Positions 41,489 to 53,649 of a stretch of 64,000 nt of DNA are shown piece by piece. A program made the position numbers and the translations under genes. The stretch lies in the NCBI RefSeq assembly GCF_905171765.1, contig NC_053389.1:784120772-784184771 (forward strand), read 5' to 3'. The stretch's first letter is position 1; every line of letters starts with the position of its first letter. The DNA comes from Bufo bufo (taxonomy: Eukaryota > Chordata > Amphibia > Anura > Bufonidae). The notes beneath the pieces were generated by a model. That model searched no databases. It had not been told where the DNA came from and worked only from the letters and a program-made list of their open reading frames with translations.

Positions 41489-42594
41489 AACTCTGGTCTT
41501 TTCAACGACTCCCTTTGTTTCTCGTGTTCTTGGTCCATGACAACACCCTCGGCCTGTGCTAACTCCTTCACCGCTGCATCTTGCAGAGAAGCAAGCAGAT
41601 ACCGCAAAGTCTTAAACCAAATTCGAATTATCACCACAGAGGCCCCAAAATACAAGAAAGCAGCCGCTTACACGTGACTGGATCTCTTCAAAGGTGCGCA
41701 CGCGGAGCTGCAGCCCAGTCAACATCGACACACCAAGGCCTCTTGCACACGAACGTATTTTCTTTCCCTGTCCATTCCGGGGTTTTTTAGGACCGTATGC
41801 AGAACCATTCACTTCAATGAATTTTTTTTTTTAAAAGTGTTACTCCGTTTCTGTATGTCCGTATACACGTTCCGCAAAAAAATTGAACATGTCCTATTAT
41901 TGTCCGCATTACGGACAAGGATAGTACTGTTCTATGAAGCGCCAAAATACGGAATGCACACGGATGTCATCCGTATTTTTTGCGGACCGCAAAATGCATA
42001 CGGTTGTGTGCAAGAGGCCTAAGCTTGCCTTTTTTTGGAGTAAAAACAGGCATATTGGCAACAACTGTCTTTAATTTGTGTCTCATTTATTATCCCTTAA
42101 TAAATCAGGTTTTTCTTTTTTTGTTTAAGTCTGACCTCAAGTGGTTGTTTTCTTGTAAGGCAGGTTCATATTCTCTAAGACATGTCTAATTAGCATGCGC
42201 ATGAAAATGTGGCACAAGTGAGCTGAAATTGGGTGCCCGTCTCCATTAAAGTAGGCAAAATGTGGCACAACTCACTACTCAAAACAGAAGCAGAAAAGTG
42301 CGCCTGCCCTAGAGTGCAGTAGAAATTAGACTGTTTGCATGACTAAATCAGGGGCAAAATAGGGCGCAAAAGTTTGAAAACTTCTGAATTAGTCTTAAAC
42401 CTGAAAATAGGCGCAACAAGAGAGAATGCCTCCAAAACAGGCACAGAGACTTAACAAAATAAGACAGTCCGAAACAGGCTTTTTACTCATGAAAACAGGT
42501 GCAGACACTATAGTAAATGTGCCCCACTGACCTTTTGACTGTTTATGTTTAACCCTTTCATGACCGGCCTAAAAAAGGCTTGACTGTCCATATA
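41489..42594. other. Unassigned DNA with one MITE
   Basis: 41737-42019 is a MITE with GGCCTCTTGCACACGAACG and CGGTTGTGTGCAAGAGGCC ends. The rest has A/T-rich and 'GGCGCAA'-type short-repeat debris. No gene seen. Confidence 0.5.
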
Positions 42595-43814
42595 CACTCA
42601 CCTAAAGAATTATTAGGAACACCTGTTCTATTTCTCATTAATGCAATTATCTAGTCAACCAATCACATGGCAGTTGCTTCAATGCATTTAGGGGGGTGGT
42701 CCTGGTCAAGACAATCTCCTGAACTCCAAACTGAATGTCAGAATGGGAAAGAAAGGTGATTTAAGCAATTTTGAGCGTGGCATGGTTGTTGATGCCAGAC
42801 GGGCCGGTCTGAGTATTTCACAATCTGCTCAGTTACTGGGATTTTCACGCACAACCATTTCTAGGGTTTACAAAGAATGGTGTGAAAAGGGAAAAACATC
42901 CAGTATGCGGCAGTCCTGTGGGCGAAAATGCCTTGTGGATGCTAGAGGTCAGAGGAGAATGGGCCGACTGATTCAAGCTGATAGAAGAGCAACATTGACT
43001 GAAATAACCACTCGTTACAACCGAGGTATGCAGCAAAGCATTTGTGAAGCCACAACACGCACAACCTTGAGGCGGATGGGCTACAACAGCAGAAGACCCC
43101 ACCGGGTACCACTCATCTCCACTACAAATAGGAAAAAGAGGCTACAATTTGCACGAGCTCACCAAAATTGGACTGTTGAAGACTAGAAAAATGTTGCCTG
43201 GTCTGATGAGTCTCGATTTCTGTTGAGACATTCAAATGGTAGAGTCCGAATTTGGCGTAAACAGAATGAGAACATGTATCCATCATGCCTTGTTACCACT
43301 GTGCAGGCTGGTGGTGGTGGTGTAATGGTGTGGGGGATGTTTTCTGGGCACACTTTAGGCCCCTTAGTGCCAATTGGGCATCGTTTAAATGCCACGGGCT
43401 ACCTGAGCATTGTTTCTGACCATGTCCATCCCTTCATGACCACCATGTACCCATCCTCTGATGGCTACTTCCAGCAGGATAATGCACCATGTCACAAAGC
43501 TCGAATCATTTCAAATTGGTTTCTTGAACATGACAATGAGTTCACTGTACTAAAATGGCCCCACAGTCACCAGATCTCAACCCAATAGAGCATCTTTGGG
43601 ATGTGGTGGAACGGGAGCTTCATGCCCTGGATGTGCATCCCTCAAATCTCCATCAACTGCAAGATGCTATCCTATCAATATGGGCCAACATTTCTAAAGA
43701 ATGCTATCAGCACCTTGTTGAATCAATGCCACGTAGAATTAAGGCAGTTCTGAAGGCAAAAGGGGGTCCAACACCGTATTAGTATGGTGTTCCTAATAAT
43801 TCTTTAGGTGAGTG
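42595..43814 (+). mobile_element. Tc1/mariner transposon, near full length
   Basis: Terminal inverted repeats CACTCACCTAAAGAATTATT at the left and the complement at the right, TA duplicated at 42593-42594 and 43815-43816. 1220 bp, the usual Tc1 size. It holds one transposase gene with two small lesions. Confidence 0.92.
42743..43782 (+). pseudogene. Tc1-type transposase, one stop and one frameshift
   Basis: It starts MGKKGDLSNFERGMVVDARR. The N-terminal paired-type helix-turn-helix domain includes SISQSAQLLGFSRTTISRVY and then RRMGRLIQADRRATLTEI. The catalytic DDE core is all visible: SDES (about 43205), QQDNAPCHKA (about 43474) and SPDLNPIEHLW (about 43567). A TAG at 43184-43186 replaces a codon in a conserved WSDES-preceding stretch, and one base is missing in the C run of TGGCCCCACAG (43557-43564), so the last part (43565-43782) is in another frame. 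The enzyme cuts and pastes the element into TA. Two single-base lesions suggest a young, recently silenced copy. Confidence 0.92.
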
Positions 43815-43816
43815 TA

Positions 43817-45400
43817 TTTTTTGGTGATTTTGTGCACGTGGTGGTTTAGTGACCCTAACTTTTTTATTTCTATGACTACCAAAATAATTTTTGCGATGTT
43901 TTTTTACTTGACACTTAGGACTTTTTATTAGCATGTTTTTTTTTTTAGAGTTCCCCCCCCCCCTTTTTTTAGGTTTAATTTGGGGAAAACCACAAATTCT
44001 TATTAAAATTTGTAAAAAAAATGTTTACTTTTTTTATTATAGCTTTTTATTTCCTTAAAATTAAAACTGACACAAAACTGTATTATTGCAATGGGTTTCC
44101 TATTTTGTGACAATCATTTTGATATATAACATGTATAGGTTTGAATGAATGGGACGACTATGGTGACTGTTTCCGTTAGCGATAGCATTTTTAAATTAAG
44201 TTTTTACATTTTTTTATTTTTATTTTTTTTAACTTATATTTAAATTTATTTTTGGCACTTAATATGTCCCCCAGGAGGTCATTAAAAGAGAACACTGACT
44301 TATTTTTTTCTACTTTTTTTTTTTTCACTGTTTCCAGTGTAACTGTGGCATCCACAGGTGCCCCAGTTATAGGGGAAAACAGCCCCGTGTGGGGGCATTA
44401 CATACAGGCAGAGCTGATCAGGGTCTCCTTAGGCCCTGCAGCTCTGCTCCTGCCCTGACACACCCGGAGGTCACGTGACCGCCGGGACTAACAGAGGAAG
44501 GGCTTCCTGCTCTCCTCCACGATCTCCTGCCGGAACAAGAGAAGGCAGAAGCGGTAATAAACCGCTCCTGTCTTCTCCTCAGTGTCCCCGCTGTGTCTCA
44601 CAGCTAGAGATGGCCTTGCGGTTCGCCCCCGGCGGTCGTTTCACGGCGAACTTTGCGTGTTCGCGATTCGCCGAACATGCGAACATATGGAGAAATTTGC
44701 GCCCGCCATATTCTTTTACATTATGAAGAACTTTAACCCATGACACATCCATCAGGTGGTCCAGGACAGCCAATTGAGACGTTTCAGCACATGGACATAC
44801 CCCCTACACTATAACAGAACCCGATCTGGCAGCCATTTTACATTCTGTCTTTTGCCAGTTTAGATAGAGGTTGCTGTGTGGAGCAGGGACAGGCTGTTAG
44901 GGACACCAAACACTTGCTATTAAGGCCACAAAAGTCCTTTTAAGGACTGGTAACGTTGTGCTATCGATAGGTGTGATACACAGAGGGGTGAGATATACTT
45001 ATAATATACTTTTATGAGTCAAAAACACATAGATCTATATAGTGATCACCTGAAAGTCAGGGGCCTAGGGGCTTACTAGGGCCATTTTTATATAGGGTAA
45101 GGTTCCGGACGGGGTCGCTCTTATCAGGGCGGGTGGTCTGTGGTTAGGCTATCAGGGCCAGAATAGCACCCCCCTGTAGGGCAATATCAGGGACAGTTCT
45201 TTGCCCACCTTGTCCTTCAATACCACATCATCATCTAGCCCAGGGATAGATGTTTTTTGCTTTCCCTCCAGGATTCATGGATGTGCACTGGAACCCCCCG
45301 GATTGTGGTAGGACATATGGTTTCTGATTTGGTGCCGCCGAGCACCTGATTTAGTGCCGCCGAGCACTTGTTATTGCCGACCACATCTATGCTTTTTGTT
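43817..45400. other. AT-rich then mixed repeat DNA
   Basis: 43817-44460 is T-rich with several T8-T10 runs. 44460-44600 is GC-rich. 44600-44830 holds short-repeat sequence (GATGGCCTTGCGGTTCGCC, CAATTGAGACGTTTCAGCAC). 45000-45400 is unassigned. No gene seen. Confidence 0.4.
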
Positions 45401-45775
45401 TAAAGGGGTTCTGCACTATGTTTAAACTGATGATCTATCCTCTGGATAGATCATCAGCATCTGCTTGGCGGGGGTCCGACACCCGGGACCCCCGCCGATC
45501 AGCTGTTTGAGAAGGCAGCGGCACTTCAGCAGCGCCGCGGCCTTCTCACTGTTTACCGCTGGCCCAGTGATGTCATGACTAGTATCACTGTTCACTTGAA
45601 TGGAGCTTAGCCCCGCCCACGCTAGTTGATACTAGTCGTGACGTCACTGGGCCAGCGGTAAACAGTGAGAAGGCCGCGTCGCTGCCTTCTCAAACAGCTG
45701 ATCAGCGGGGGTCCTGGGTGTCGGACCCCCGCCGATCAGATGCTGATGATCTATCCAGAGGCGGCCTGCAATTGC
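45401..45775. repeat. Foldback element
   Basis: Arms include GATGATCTATCCTCTGGATAGATCATC at the left end, GGGGGTCCGACACCCGGG, CAGCTGTTTGAGAAGGC and CTGGCCCAGTGATGTCA. Their complements follow on the right around TTGATACTAGTCGTGACGTC. A diverged relative is at 47500-47745. Confidence 0.75.
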
Positions 45776-47766
45776 AGACATGATTAGGCATTTTCTATTA
45801 TAGTGCCGGCGACGTGCGGTCCACAAATTGCGAAATGCACATTGCCGGTGTCCGTGTTTTGCGGATTTGCAAAACACTTACAGATGTGTGAATGGGCCCT
45901 CATAGTAACATTATTAAAGGTTACATTTTATCTTTATGTATATTCTAATGGATTGCCTTCCTTGTACAATGTTATAATATACTTTCTATGTTAGGCCTAG
46001 TTCACACGATCGTTTTTTTTTGCGAGTGTACGGACGTTTTTTTGTGTTCCGTATACGGAACCATTCATTTCAATGGTTCCGCAAAAAAAACTGAATGTAC
46101 TCCGTATGCGTTCCGTTTCCGTATTTCCTTTTTTACTGTTCCGTTGAAAGATAGAACATGTCCTATTATTGCCCGCAAATCACGTTCTGTGGCTCCATTC
46201 AATTCAATGGGTCCGTAAAAAAAAACGGAACACATACGGAAATGAATCCGTATGTCTTCCGTATCCGTTTTTGCTGAACCATCTATTGAAAATGTTATGC
46301 CCAGCCCAATTTTTTCTATGTAATTACTGTATACTGTATATGCCATACGGAAAAACGGAACAGAAACGCAAACACAACGGAAACAAAAAACAGAACAACG
46401 GATCCGTGAAAAACAGACGGCAAAACACTGAAAAAGCCGTGCGGCAGTTGTGTGCGGTTCTGCTACAATACTGCAGGTATATAGAGGGACAAGCGTTATT
46501 GGAACAAATAATTTCTACTGGTGTGATATACCAGTCGTCCCACAAAAAAACTGATTGAAGCGGGGTGTTATATACCAATATACTTTCTTTATAGTGCATT
46601 TGGGTACTGTATAGTGTATATGCGCGTATGCGAAATTTATATTGCCGATATTTTGCATTCAAAAATATATTAAATGGAGATCGTAAATTCGAATAATACA
46701 TCTGGTATGTCACTGTCCATGTTGTGGGACTATTTGTGCACTTCTAGTAATTATTTCTTGGCTGCAAATAGGAGGTGAAGGTTTTTCAGGTTCGCCTGCC
46801 ATTAAAATGAATGGGACCCGCCGCGAACATTTGATTGTGTTTGCGCGATCACGTTCGCTAACCGTCCCGGCAGATGTTCGTTCCATCAATACTCACAGCC
46901 AGGAACCGACCTGCTCCTTCTAGATTGCAGGAGTAGGAGCTTTAATACCAGCACTTATCAGCGCTGGGATTAATGCTCTGCCTGGCCGTTTATATATGTG
47001 CTATCTGCACGGGGTATGTGTAGATAGCACGTATATATCCATTGGGCATTCGGGAAGGGGTTAAGCTGTGTTTCTCCCCTCCACCCGTCCCCCTAGAGCA
47101 GTGATGGCTAGCCTCTCTGATGGCTAAGTAATGGTGAAACTACGACTCCCAGCATGCTCCATTCATTTCTGTGGAGTTCTGAGAACAGCAAAGCAAGTGT
47201 GCATCTTGGGAGTTGTAGCCATCACAGCACTAGAAGTTCTAGTTCAACTAGAAACTATATATAAGGAGATCAGTCAGAGCCCCTACTTGTCTGCAGACAT
47301 GAAATCCTTCTTCTGCCCGGGAGGAGACTGGAGAAGACATTGCCAGTATTGTTTAACTCTTGAGGGAATAGCAACCTCCAGACACTCCAGCTGTTCTGAA
47401 ACTTCAACTCCCAGAATCCTCCTTTTACTTCTTTGGCAGTTACAAGAACAACCTGCTGGGAGGTGTAGCAGCAGCTGGAGTCCTTATTGTGTAGGGGTTT
47501 TTCCAAGATTTTAATACTGATGACCTATCCTCAGGATAGGTCACAGTATCTGGTCGGTGGGGGTCCGACACCCCATGACGATCAGCTGTTTGGAAAAAGC
47601 TAGGAAAAGCTGTATGAAGGCTGCAGGGCTCACAGTAGCGCCAATTCCTTCTCCAACAGATGATTGGCAGGGGTCCCGGGTGTCAGACCCCCATCGATCA
47701 GATAATGATGACCTATCCAGAGGATAGGTCATCAGTTATAAATTCTCTGTGTCTGGTGGGAGGCAC
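45776..47766. other. MITE debris and unassigned DNA
   Basis: About 45990-46440 is a MITE-like block with AACCATTCATTTCAATGG palindromes. 46440-47500 is unassigned. About 47500-47745 is a relative of the foldback at 45401 (CCTATCCTCAGGATAGG, GGGGGTCCGACACCCC). No gene seen. Confidence 0.4.
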
Positions 47767-47770
47767 TTAA

Positions 47771-48490
47771 GGGGGTTATCCCATGAATAATGTAAAAAAT
47801 GAAAATCGGACATCATATAGGCCAGGACAATCTCTTTCGAACAAAGCTAGAACCGGCCCTGTACCTCACATGGATCCAGAGATCTCCTTATCCATTGCTC
47901 TGCTAGATTTATATCGAGCTGACAGCTCAAGGGGAGTGTCTTTACTGCTGCAGCTCAGGAGGCGTGTCTCAGCTCTCCCTATCACAGCTCAGGAGGCGTG
48001 TCTAAGCTCTCCCTATCACAGTTCAGGAGGCGTGTCTCAGCTCTCCCTATCACAGTTCAGGAGGCGTGTCTCAGTTCTCCCTATCACAGCTCAGGAGGCG
48101 TGTCTCAGCTCTCCCTATCACAGCTCAGGAGGCGTGCCCATGCTCTCCCTATCACAGCTCAGGAGGCATGTCTCAGCTCTCCCTATCACAGCTCAGGAGG
48201 CGTGTCTCAGCTCTCCCCATCACAGCTCAGGAGGCGTGTCTCAGCTCTCCCTATCACAGCTCAGGAGGCGTGTCTCAGCTCTCCCTATCACAGCTCAGGA
48301 GGCAGTTGAAGGAGGAAACTGAGCATGTGCGGCCATCTTAGTGAGCAGGACAAAGAAATTAGAAATTAAGTGGCACTATACAGATACATTTTATTGAATA
48401 ACTCACTGGCTATATAACATTTTTAATTACATGCAATTAAAAAAGGTGCTGGTTTGAAAACTGTAGAATATTTTTCGTAGGACAACCCCT
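47771..48490. mobile_element. TTAA-flanked element containing a minisatellite
   Basis: GGGGGTTATCCCATGAA at the left and TTCGTAGGACAACCCCTT at the right are imperfect inverted repeats; TTAA lies at 47767-47770 and 48491-48494. Most of the interior is the 34-bp minisatellite. Confidence 0.65.
47951..48303 (+). repeat. Minisatellite of 34 bp, about 11 units
   Basis: Unit GCTCAGGAGGCGTGTCTCAG plus CTCTCCCTATCACA. Long open frames in three phases are due to the period, and are not genes. Confidence 0.92.
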
Positions 48491-48494
48491 TTAA

Positions 48495-49589
48495 GGGGAC
48501 ATCACTCTGTGAGGGGGCATTTAAGGAGACATCATAATGTGTGAGGGAGGAACATCATTTTGTGCTGAGACACTGTCTTTGTGGGGGGCACTTAAGGGAT
48601 CAACCTACTGGGAGGGTGGAACTTAGGGGCATCGCAGCGATCCTGCTGTGTCAGGAGCATTATACTGTGTGGGGACACCAAGGGATCAACCTGCTGTGAG
48701 GAAGCACTTAGGGGACATCCTACTGTCAGGGGGGCACTAAGGTGGCGGCAGGGGCGGACTAGGAACTTATATTGGCCCGGGAAAAATACTAAAAGTGGCC
48801 ATGTTTTGTAGTCTGGTCCATATTGATGGAAGGCAGGGCCAGCAATACCATATTGTGGCACATTATAGCACCCCAACAGAGCCAAATACCACAGTCCATC
48901 ATAAAATACTGCCCGCAGCACAAAATACATCCCCAGAAAAAACTTCCACTGGCCGTCCGTGAGGAGGGCCCAGGTGGTCCACCAGGAAATTTCCCTATAA
49001 GGTCTATGACCATTCCACCCCTGGGTGGCATCATAATCTGTAGGAGCACTAAAGGGATATCATACTGTCCGAGGGGCACTAAGGGGCATCATTAGTTGGC
49101 ACAAAGAGAATATTCTTACTGTGTGTGGAGGCATTAAGGGGGCACTATTTCTGTGTAGATGGCAGAAAGGGGATTAGGCGGGTTTAGAGGTGGGGTTTAT
49201 TGAGGGAAAAAAATGCTGCAGCACCACATGCCACTGATGTCCCTCCATACGTCTTTTTTGTTTGTTTGTTTTGCAGCTTGGGCTTTCACCCTACAGCAGA
49301 CCCAGTAAAGTGCCAGGTATATGGCCATTTACAAAAAGTACCTGAGCACCCCTGATACAGGGTCATGATTCAGTTATCGCTGTATGAGGCATTGGGGCTG
49401 ACACACCCAGTAGCTGCAATCTGCATTAAAAGCACATAGAAAAGCTGAACACACAAATTTGTTGTCCTCCTGTGTCAAGTATAGACGAACCTTTATTTTT
49501 ATGCCGAATTAATTATGCTGAAAAAATACTTCATTAGTACCTTTTGTTAAATTGTCGACAACTTTAATTTAAAAAGGCAAAAATTATTA
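48495..49589. other. Decayed repeat DNA upstream of tRNA-Lys
   Basis: 48495-48750 carries diverged, spaced copies of GGGGACATCA/TGTGAGGGGGCAC phrases, perhaps an old tandem repeat. The rest is unassigned. From about 49546 the sequence is repeated, inverted, near 51975-52012. Confidence 0.4.
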
Positions 49590-49662
49590 CGCCCGAACAG
49601 GGACTTGAACCCTGGACCCTCAGATTAAAAGTCTGATGCTCTACCGACTGAGCTATCCGGGC
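49590..49662 (-). tRNA. tRNA-Lys(TTT)
   Basis: The 73-nt minus-strand gene matches the canonical vertebrate form: acceptor GCCCGGA/TTCGGGC, D arm with AGCTCAGTCGGTAGAGC, anticodon loop CTTTTAA (TTT), T arm CAGGG-TTCAAGT-CCCTG, discriminator G. Its coding-strand downstream region has TTTTTGCC (49577-49583 in reverse). An inverted, internally deleted copy with the same flanks lies at 51938. Confidence 0.95.
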
Positions 49663-49663
49663 T

Positions 49664-51937
49664 CCTGTGCTTTGGAAATTTGGCCAATTTTTTAAACGTG
49701 TGGACAAATGAACTAAACACTAGGCATTTGTCCCAAGCACACAGAACTTTCATCTACACAGAATATGGTAGTATTTTTAGTATTTTACCAGAAATAAAAG
49801 TAAGTTACCACCCAAACATGGACTTAAAGGGAATGTGTCACCTTTTTTTTCTGCCAGTTAAAACCAGATAGTAACACTTATCCTTTTTTCTAATCTGTTT
49901 TTATTTTCTGATTGCAGATTTTTTTTAATTTTATTTCCTGAACATTATTATGGGGGCGGCCGTCTTGCCTGAGCCGTTCTTAACAGCATTTAGAAAGTAT
50001 TAAGAAAGTCACCCCACTGGTAGCAGAAAGTTCTTTGCTGAGGAATGGCTAGCTGTCCCTTTCTTTCTTAGGCCTCTTGCACACGAACGACCGTATACGA
50101 AACCATTCACTTCAATGGATCCGCGGAAAAAAAACGGCAAGCACTCCGTATGTCTTCCTTTTTCCGTTTTTCCATTCCGTTCAAAGATAGAAAATGTCCT
50201 ATTATTGTCCGCATAACGGACAAGGATAGTACTGTTCCATCAGGGGCCAGGTGTTCCGTTCTGCAAAAAAGACACGGAATGTACACGGACGTCATCCGTA
50301 ATTTTTGCGGATCCGTTTTTTGCGGACCGCAAAATACTGAAAAAGCGATACGGTCGTGTGCAAGAGGCCTAAGAAGGCTGGTCCAAAGCCGTGGCCCATG
50401 GTCGAGTATTCCCAGATCTTCTTCTAGTCACTTGTGCAGTCTGGCAGAGTCTCTCCTAAACATTTGTCTCTACCTACAGAGCATTAGGAGCTCTGACTCC
50501 TCTGGTTTTATACAGTTTCTAACTAAGGCTAGGTCTACACGACGACATTTGTCGCGCGACAGATAGGGCACAACTACACTGCAACATTTGTCGTGCAACT
50601 ATTTTTATAATGGCAGTCTATGGTGTCGCACTGCAACATGCGACATACTGCGACTGCGACGCAACAGTCGCAGAAAAATCCACCTCGAATGGATTTTCTG
50701 CAACTGTTGCGTTGCAGTCGCAGCATGTTGCATGTTGCAGTGCGACTCTATAGACTGCCATTATAAAAATTGTTGCGCGACATCGGTGCAACAAAATGTC
50801 GCGCAACAAATGTCGTCGTATAGACCTAGACTAATACAGAACCTTCCAGCGGGAGGGGTGAAGCTGGAGAAGGACAGCCTTAGGGTCCATTCACACGTCC
50901 GCAAAATGTGTCTGCGGAACGGGTACGGACCTATTCATTTTCAATGGGGGCCACAAAAGATGCGGACAGCACACTGTGTGCTGTCCGCATCCGCACTTCT
51001 GTTCCGTGGCCCCGCAAAAAATAGAACATGTCCTATTCTTGTCCACAGACACGGACAAGAAAAGGTATTTCTACTATAGTGCCGGTCATGTGCGGTCCGC
51101 AAAATGCGGAACGCACATGGCTGGTGTCCGTGTTTTGCGGATCCGCAATTTGTGGAACGCAAAACAGTTGCAGACGTGTGAATGGACCCTAAGGCCTCTT
51201 TTACACAGGCGTCGCTTGTGAGGGCTAGACAAGATGCGGGTGCGTTGCAGGAAAATGCACGATTTTTCCGCGCGAGTGCCAAGCGTTTTAATCCGTTTTG
51301 CACGCAAGTGAGAAAAATCGTCATGTTTGGTACCCAAACCCCAACTTCTTCACAGAAGTTCGGGTTTGGGATCGGTGTTGTGTAGATTTTATTATTTTCC
51401 CTTATAACATGGTTACAAGGGAAAATAATAGCATTCTTAATACAGAATGCTTAGTAAATTAGGGCTGGAGGGGTTAAAAAAAATATAAAAAAAATATTTA
51501 ACTCACCTTATCCACTTGTTCGCACAGCCCGGCTTGTCTTCTTTCTTCTTTGAGGACCTGAGAGGAAAAGGACCTTTGGTGACATCACTGCGCTCATTAC
51601 ATGGTCTCTCAATGATCCATCACCATGGTGATGGACCATGTGATGAGCGCAGTGACGTCACCAAAGGTCCTTTTCCACCCAGGTCCTCAAAGAAGAAGAA
51701 AGAAGACGAGCCGGGCTGCACGAACAAGTGGATGAGGTGAGTTTAATTATTTATTCATTTATTTTTAACCCCTCCATCGCTAATTTACTTAGCATTCTGT
51801 ATTAAGAATGCTATTATTTTTCCTTAACCATGCTATAATGGAAAATAATAAAGATCGGGTCCCCATCCCGATCATCTCCTAGCAACCATGCGTGAACCAC
51901 ACGTTTAAAAAATTGGCCAAATTTCCAAAGCACAGGA
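49664..51937. other. MITEs and foldbacks between the two tRNA-Lys copies
   Basis: 49664-49706 is the left arm of the inverted flank. 50071-50369 is a MITE (GGCCTCTTGCACACGAACG). 50526-50831 is a MITE with CTAGGTCTACACGACGAC/GTCGTCGTATAGACCTAG ends and ACATTTGTCGCGCGAC inside. 50884-51190 is a MITE with AGGGTCCATTCACACGTCC/GACGTGTGAATGGACCCT ends. 51340-51890 is a foldback centred near 51620 (CCATCACCATGGTGATGG). No gene seen. Confidence 0.55.
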
Positions 51938-51973
51938 GCCCGGATAGCTCAGTCGGTAGAGCATGTTCGGGCG
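51938..51973 (+). pseudogene. tRNA-Lys(TTT) pseudogene with internal deletion
   Basis: GCCCGGATAGCTCAGTCGG TAGAGCAT is followed directly by GTTCGGGCG: the first 27 bases and the last 9 of the gene remain, 37 bases (anticodon, variable and T arm) are gone. Flanks on both sides are inverted matches of those at 49590-49706. Confidence 0.92.
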
Positions 51974-52099
51974 TAATAATTTTTGTCTTTTTAAATGAAA
52001 GTTGTCGACAATTTTGTGGATGCGGATCCGTCTCAAAAATGCATTGCAAGAACGTATCCGTCTGCCCGTTTGTCATGCAGACAAACAAATCCGTTTCTA

Positions 52100-52865
52100 T
52101 TTTAGTAACATAGTAACATAAGGCCGAAAAAAGACATTTGTCCATCCAGTTCGGCCTGTCATCCTGCAAGTTGATCCAGAGGAAGGCAAAAAAAACTGTG
52201 AGGTACCAGCCAATTTTCCCCACTTTAGGGGATTAAAAATTCCTCCCCGACTCCAATCAGGCAATCAGAATAACTCCCTGGATCAACGACCCCTCTCTAG
52301 TAGCTATAGCCTGTAATATTATTACACTCCAGAAATACATCCAGGCCCCTCTTGAACTCTTTTAGTGAATTCACCATCACCACCTCCTCAGGCAGAGAGT
52401 TCCATAGTCTCACTGCTCTTACCGTAAAGAATCCTCTTCTATGTTTGTGTACAAACCTTCTTTCCTCCAGACGCAGAGGATGTCCCCTCGTCACAGTCAC
52501 AGTCCTGGGGATAAATAGATGATGGGATAGATCTCTGTACTGCCCCCTGATATATTTATACATAGTTATTAGATCTCCCCTCAGTCGTCTTTTTTCTAAA
52601 GTGAATAACCCTAATTTTGATAATCTTTCAGGGTACTGTAGTTGCCCCATTCCAGTTATTACTTTAGTTGCCCTCCTCTGGACCCTCTCCAGCTCTGCTA
52701 TGTCTGCCTTGTTCACTGGAGCCCAGAACTGTACACAGTACTCCATGTGTGGTCTGACTAGTGATTTGTAAAGTGGTAGGACTATGTTCTCATCACGGGC
52801 ATCTATGCCCCTTCTGATGCAACCCATTATCTTATTGGCCTTGGCAGCAGCTGCCTGTTTTGTTT
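52100..52865 (-). mobile_element. 5'-truncated CR1/L2-like LINE
   Basis: Minus strand: the ORF2 end (52863-52297), then a 3' UTR ending near 52100 with a GTTACTATGTTACTA-type tail (TAGTAACATAGTAACATA on the plus strand). The 5' edge is at about 52865. Confidence 0.75.
52297..52863 (-). pseudogene. LINE ORF2 C-terminal region (CR1/L2/Rex type)
   Basis: The frame is open from the truncation point through 189 codons to the stop. The first ATG is 52827. Landmarks: YKSLVRPHMEYCVQFWAP, ELERVQRRATKVI, RRLRGDLITMYKYIRG, then RGFFTVRAVRLWNSLPEEVV. This is the thumb and C-terminal portion of RT in CR1/L2-type LINEs. No RT active site, because the 5' part was never inserted. Confidence 0.85.
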
Positions 52866-53649
52866 CACATTTTTAAAGGACGGATCCAGCATTGCGGTAT
52901 TTTTAATGCTGCAGTATTATCTCCGTCCTGAAAAGGCAAAAAGACTGAACTGAAGACATCCTGATGCATCCTGAACGGATTGCTCTCCATTCAGAATGCA
53001 GGGGGATGAAACTGATCAGTTCTTTTCCGGTATAGAGCCCCGAGGACGGAACTCAATGCCGGAAAAGAAAAACGCAAGTGTGAAAGTACCCGAAGTAGTT
53101 TTCAGTCCTAAAAAAAAGTCTGACAGAGCTAAGGCTAGTTTCACATCAGCGTTTTTGGCCGACAGAGGATGTTAAAACCGGGCCAAAACAATTCCATTTA
53201 ATGTCTTGTGAATAGTGTACCCTATGTTACATTCCGGTAGCATTCCGTTTTGTGACCAGACACAACATCGCTGTAAGCTGCTGTTTTGTGTCCATTCATT
53301 TAAATGGAACAAACCAGATTCGGCACTAAAAACAATGCAAGTCAATGGTGCCGGATTTGTTTTTTTCGGATCCTAAAAAAAACGGATCCGTCACCCATTC
53401 ACTTACATTGTTTTTAGTGACGGATCCAGTTTGTTTCATTTGGATTTAACGGAACGGATGCATCCTAATGTGTTAAATGAAACGGATGCTAGGAGACGAT
53501 CGGGATGGGGACCCGATCTTTATTATTTTCCCTTATAGCATGGTTAAGGAAAAATAATAGTATTCTTTTTGGTCCGGTTTTGAGATGCTCTTCTGGATCT
53601 CAAAACCGGAAACCAAAGCGCAGATGTAAAAGTAGCCTAAACCAGACGG
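52866..53649. other. Overlapping MITE fragments
   Basis: A right MITE end GCAAGTGTGAAAGTACCC at about 53074-53091 matches the family at 34744. A second block spans about 53132-53640 (GGCTAGTTTCACATCAGCG to GCAGATGTAAAAGTAGCC) with foldback debris CGATCGGGATGGGGACCCGATC inside. No gene seen. Confidence 0.5.

Noticed and set aside
47783..48341. Three overlapping frames of about 90-180 residues with 'LSSPYHSSGGVSQ' repeats
   Set aside because: The 34-bp unit is not a multiple of three and has no stop, so frames cycle through the repeat. No gene.
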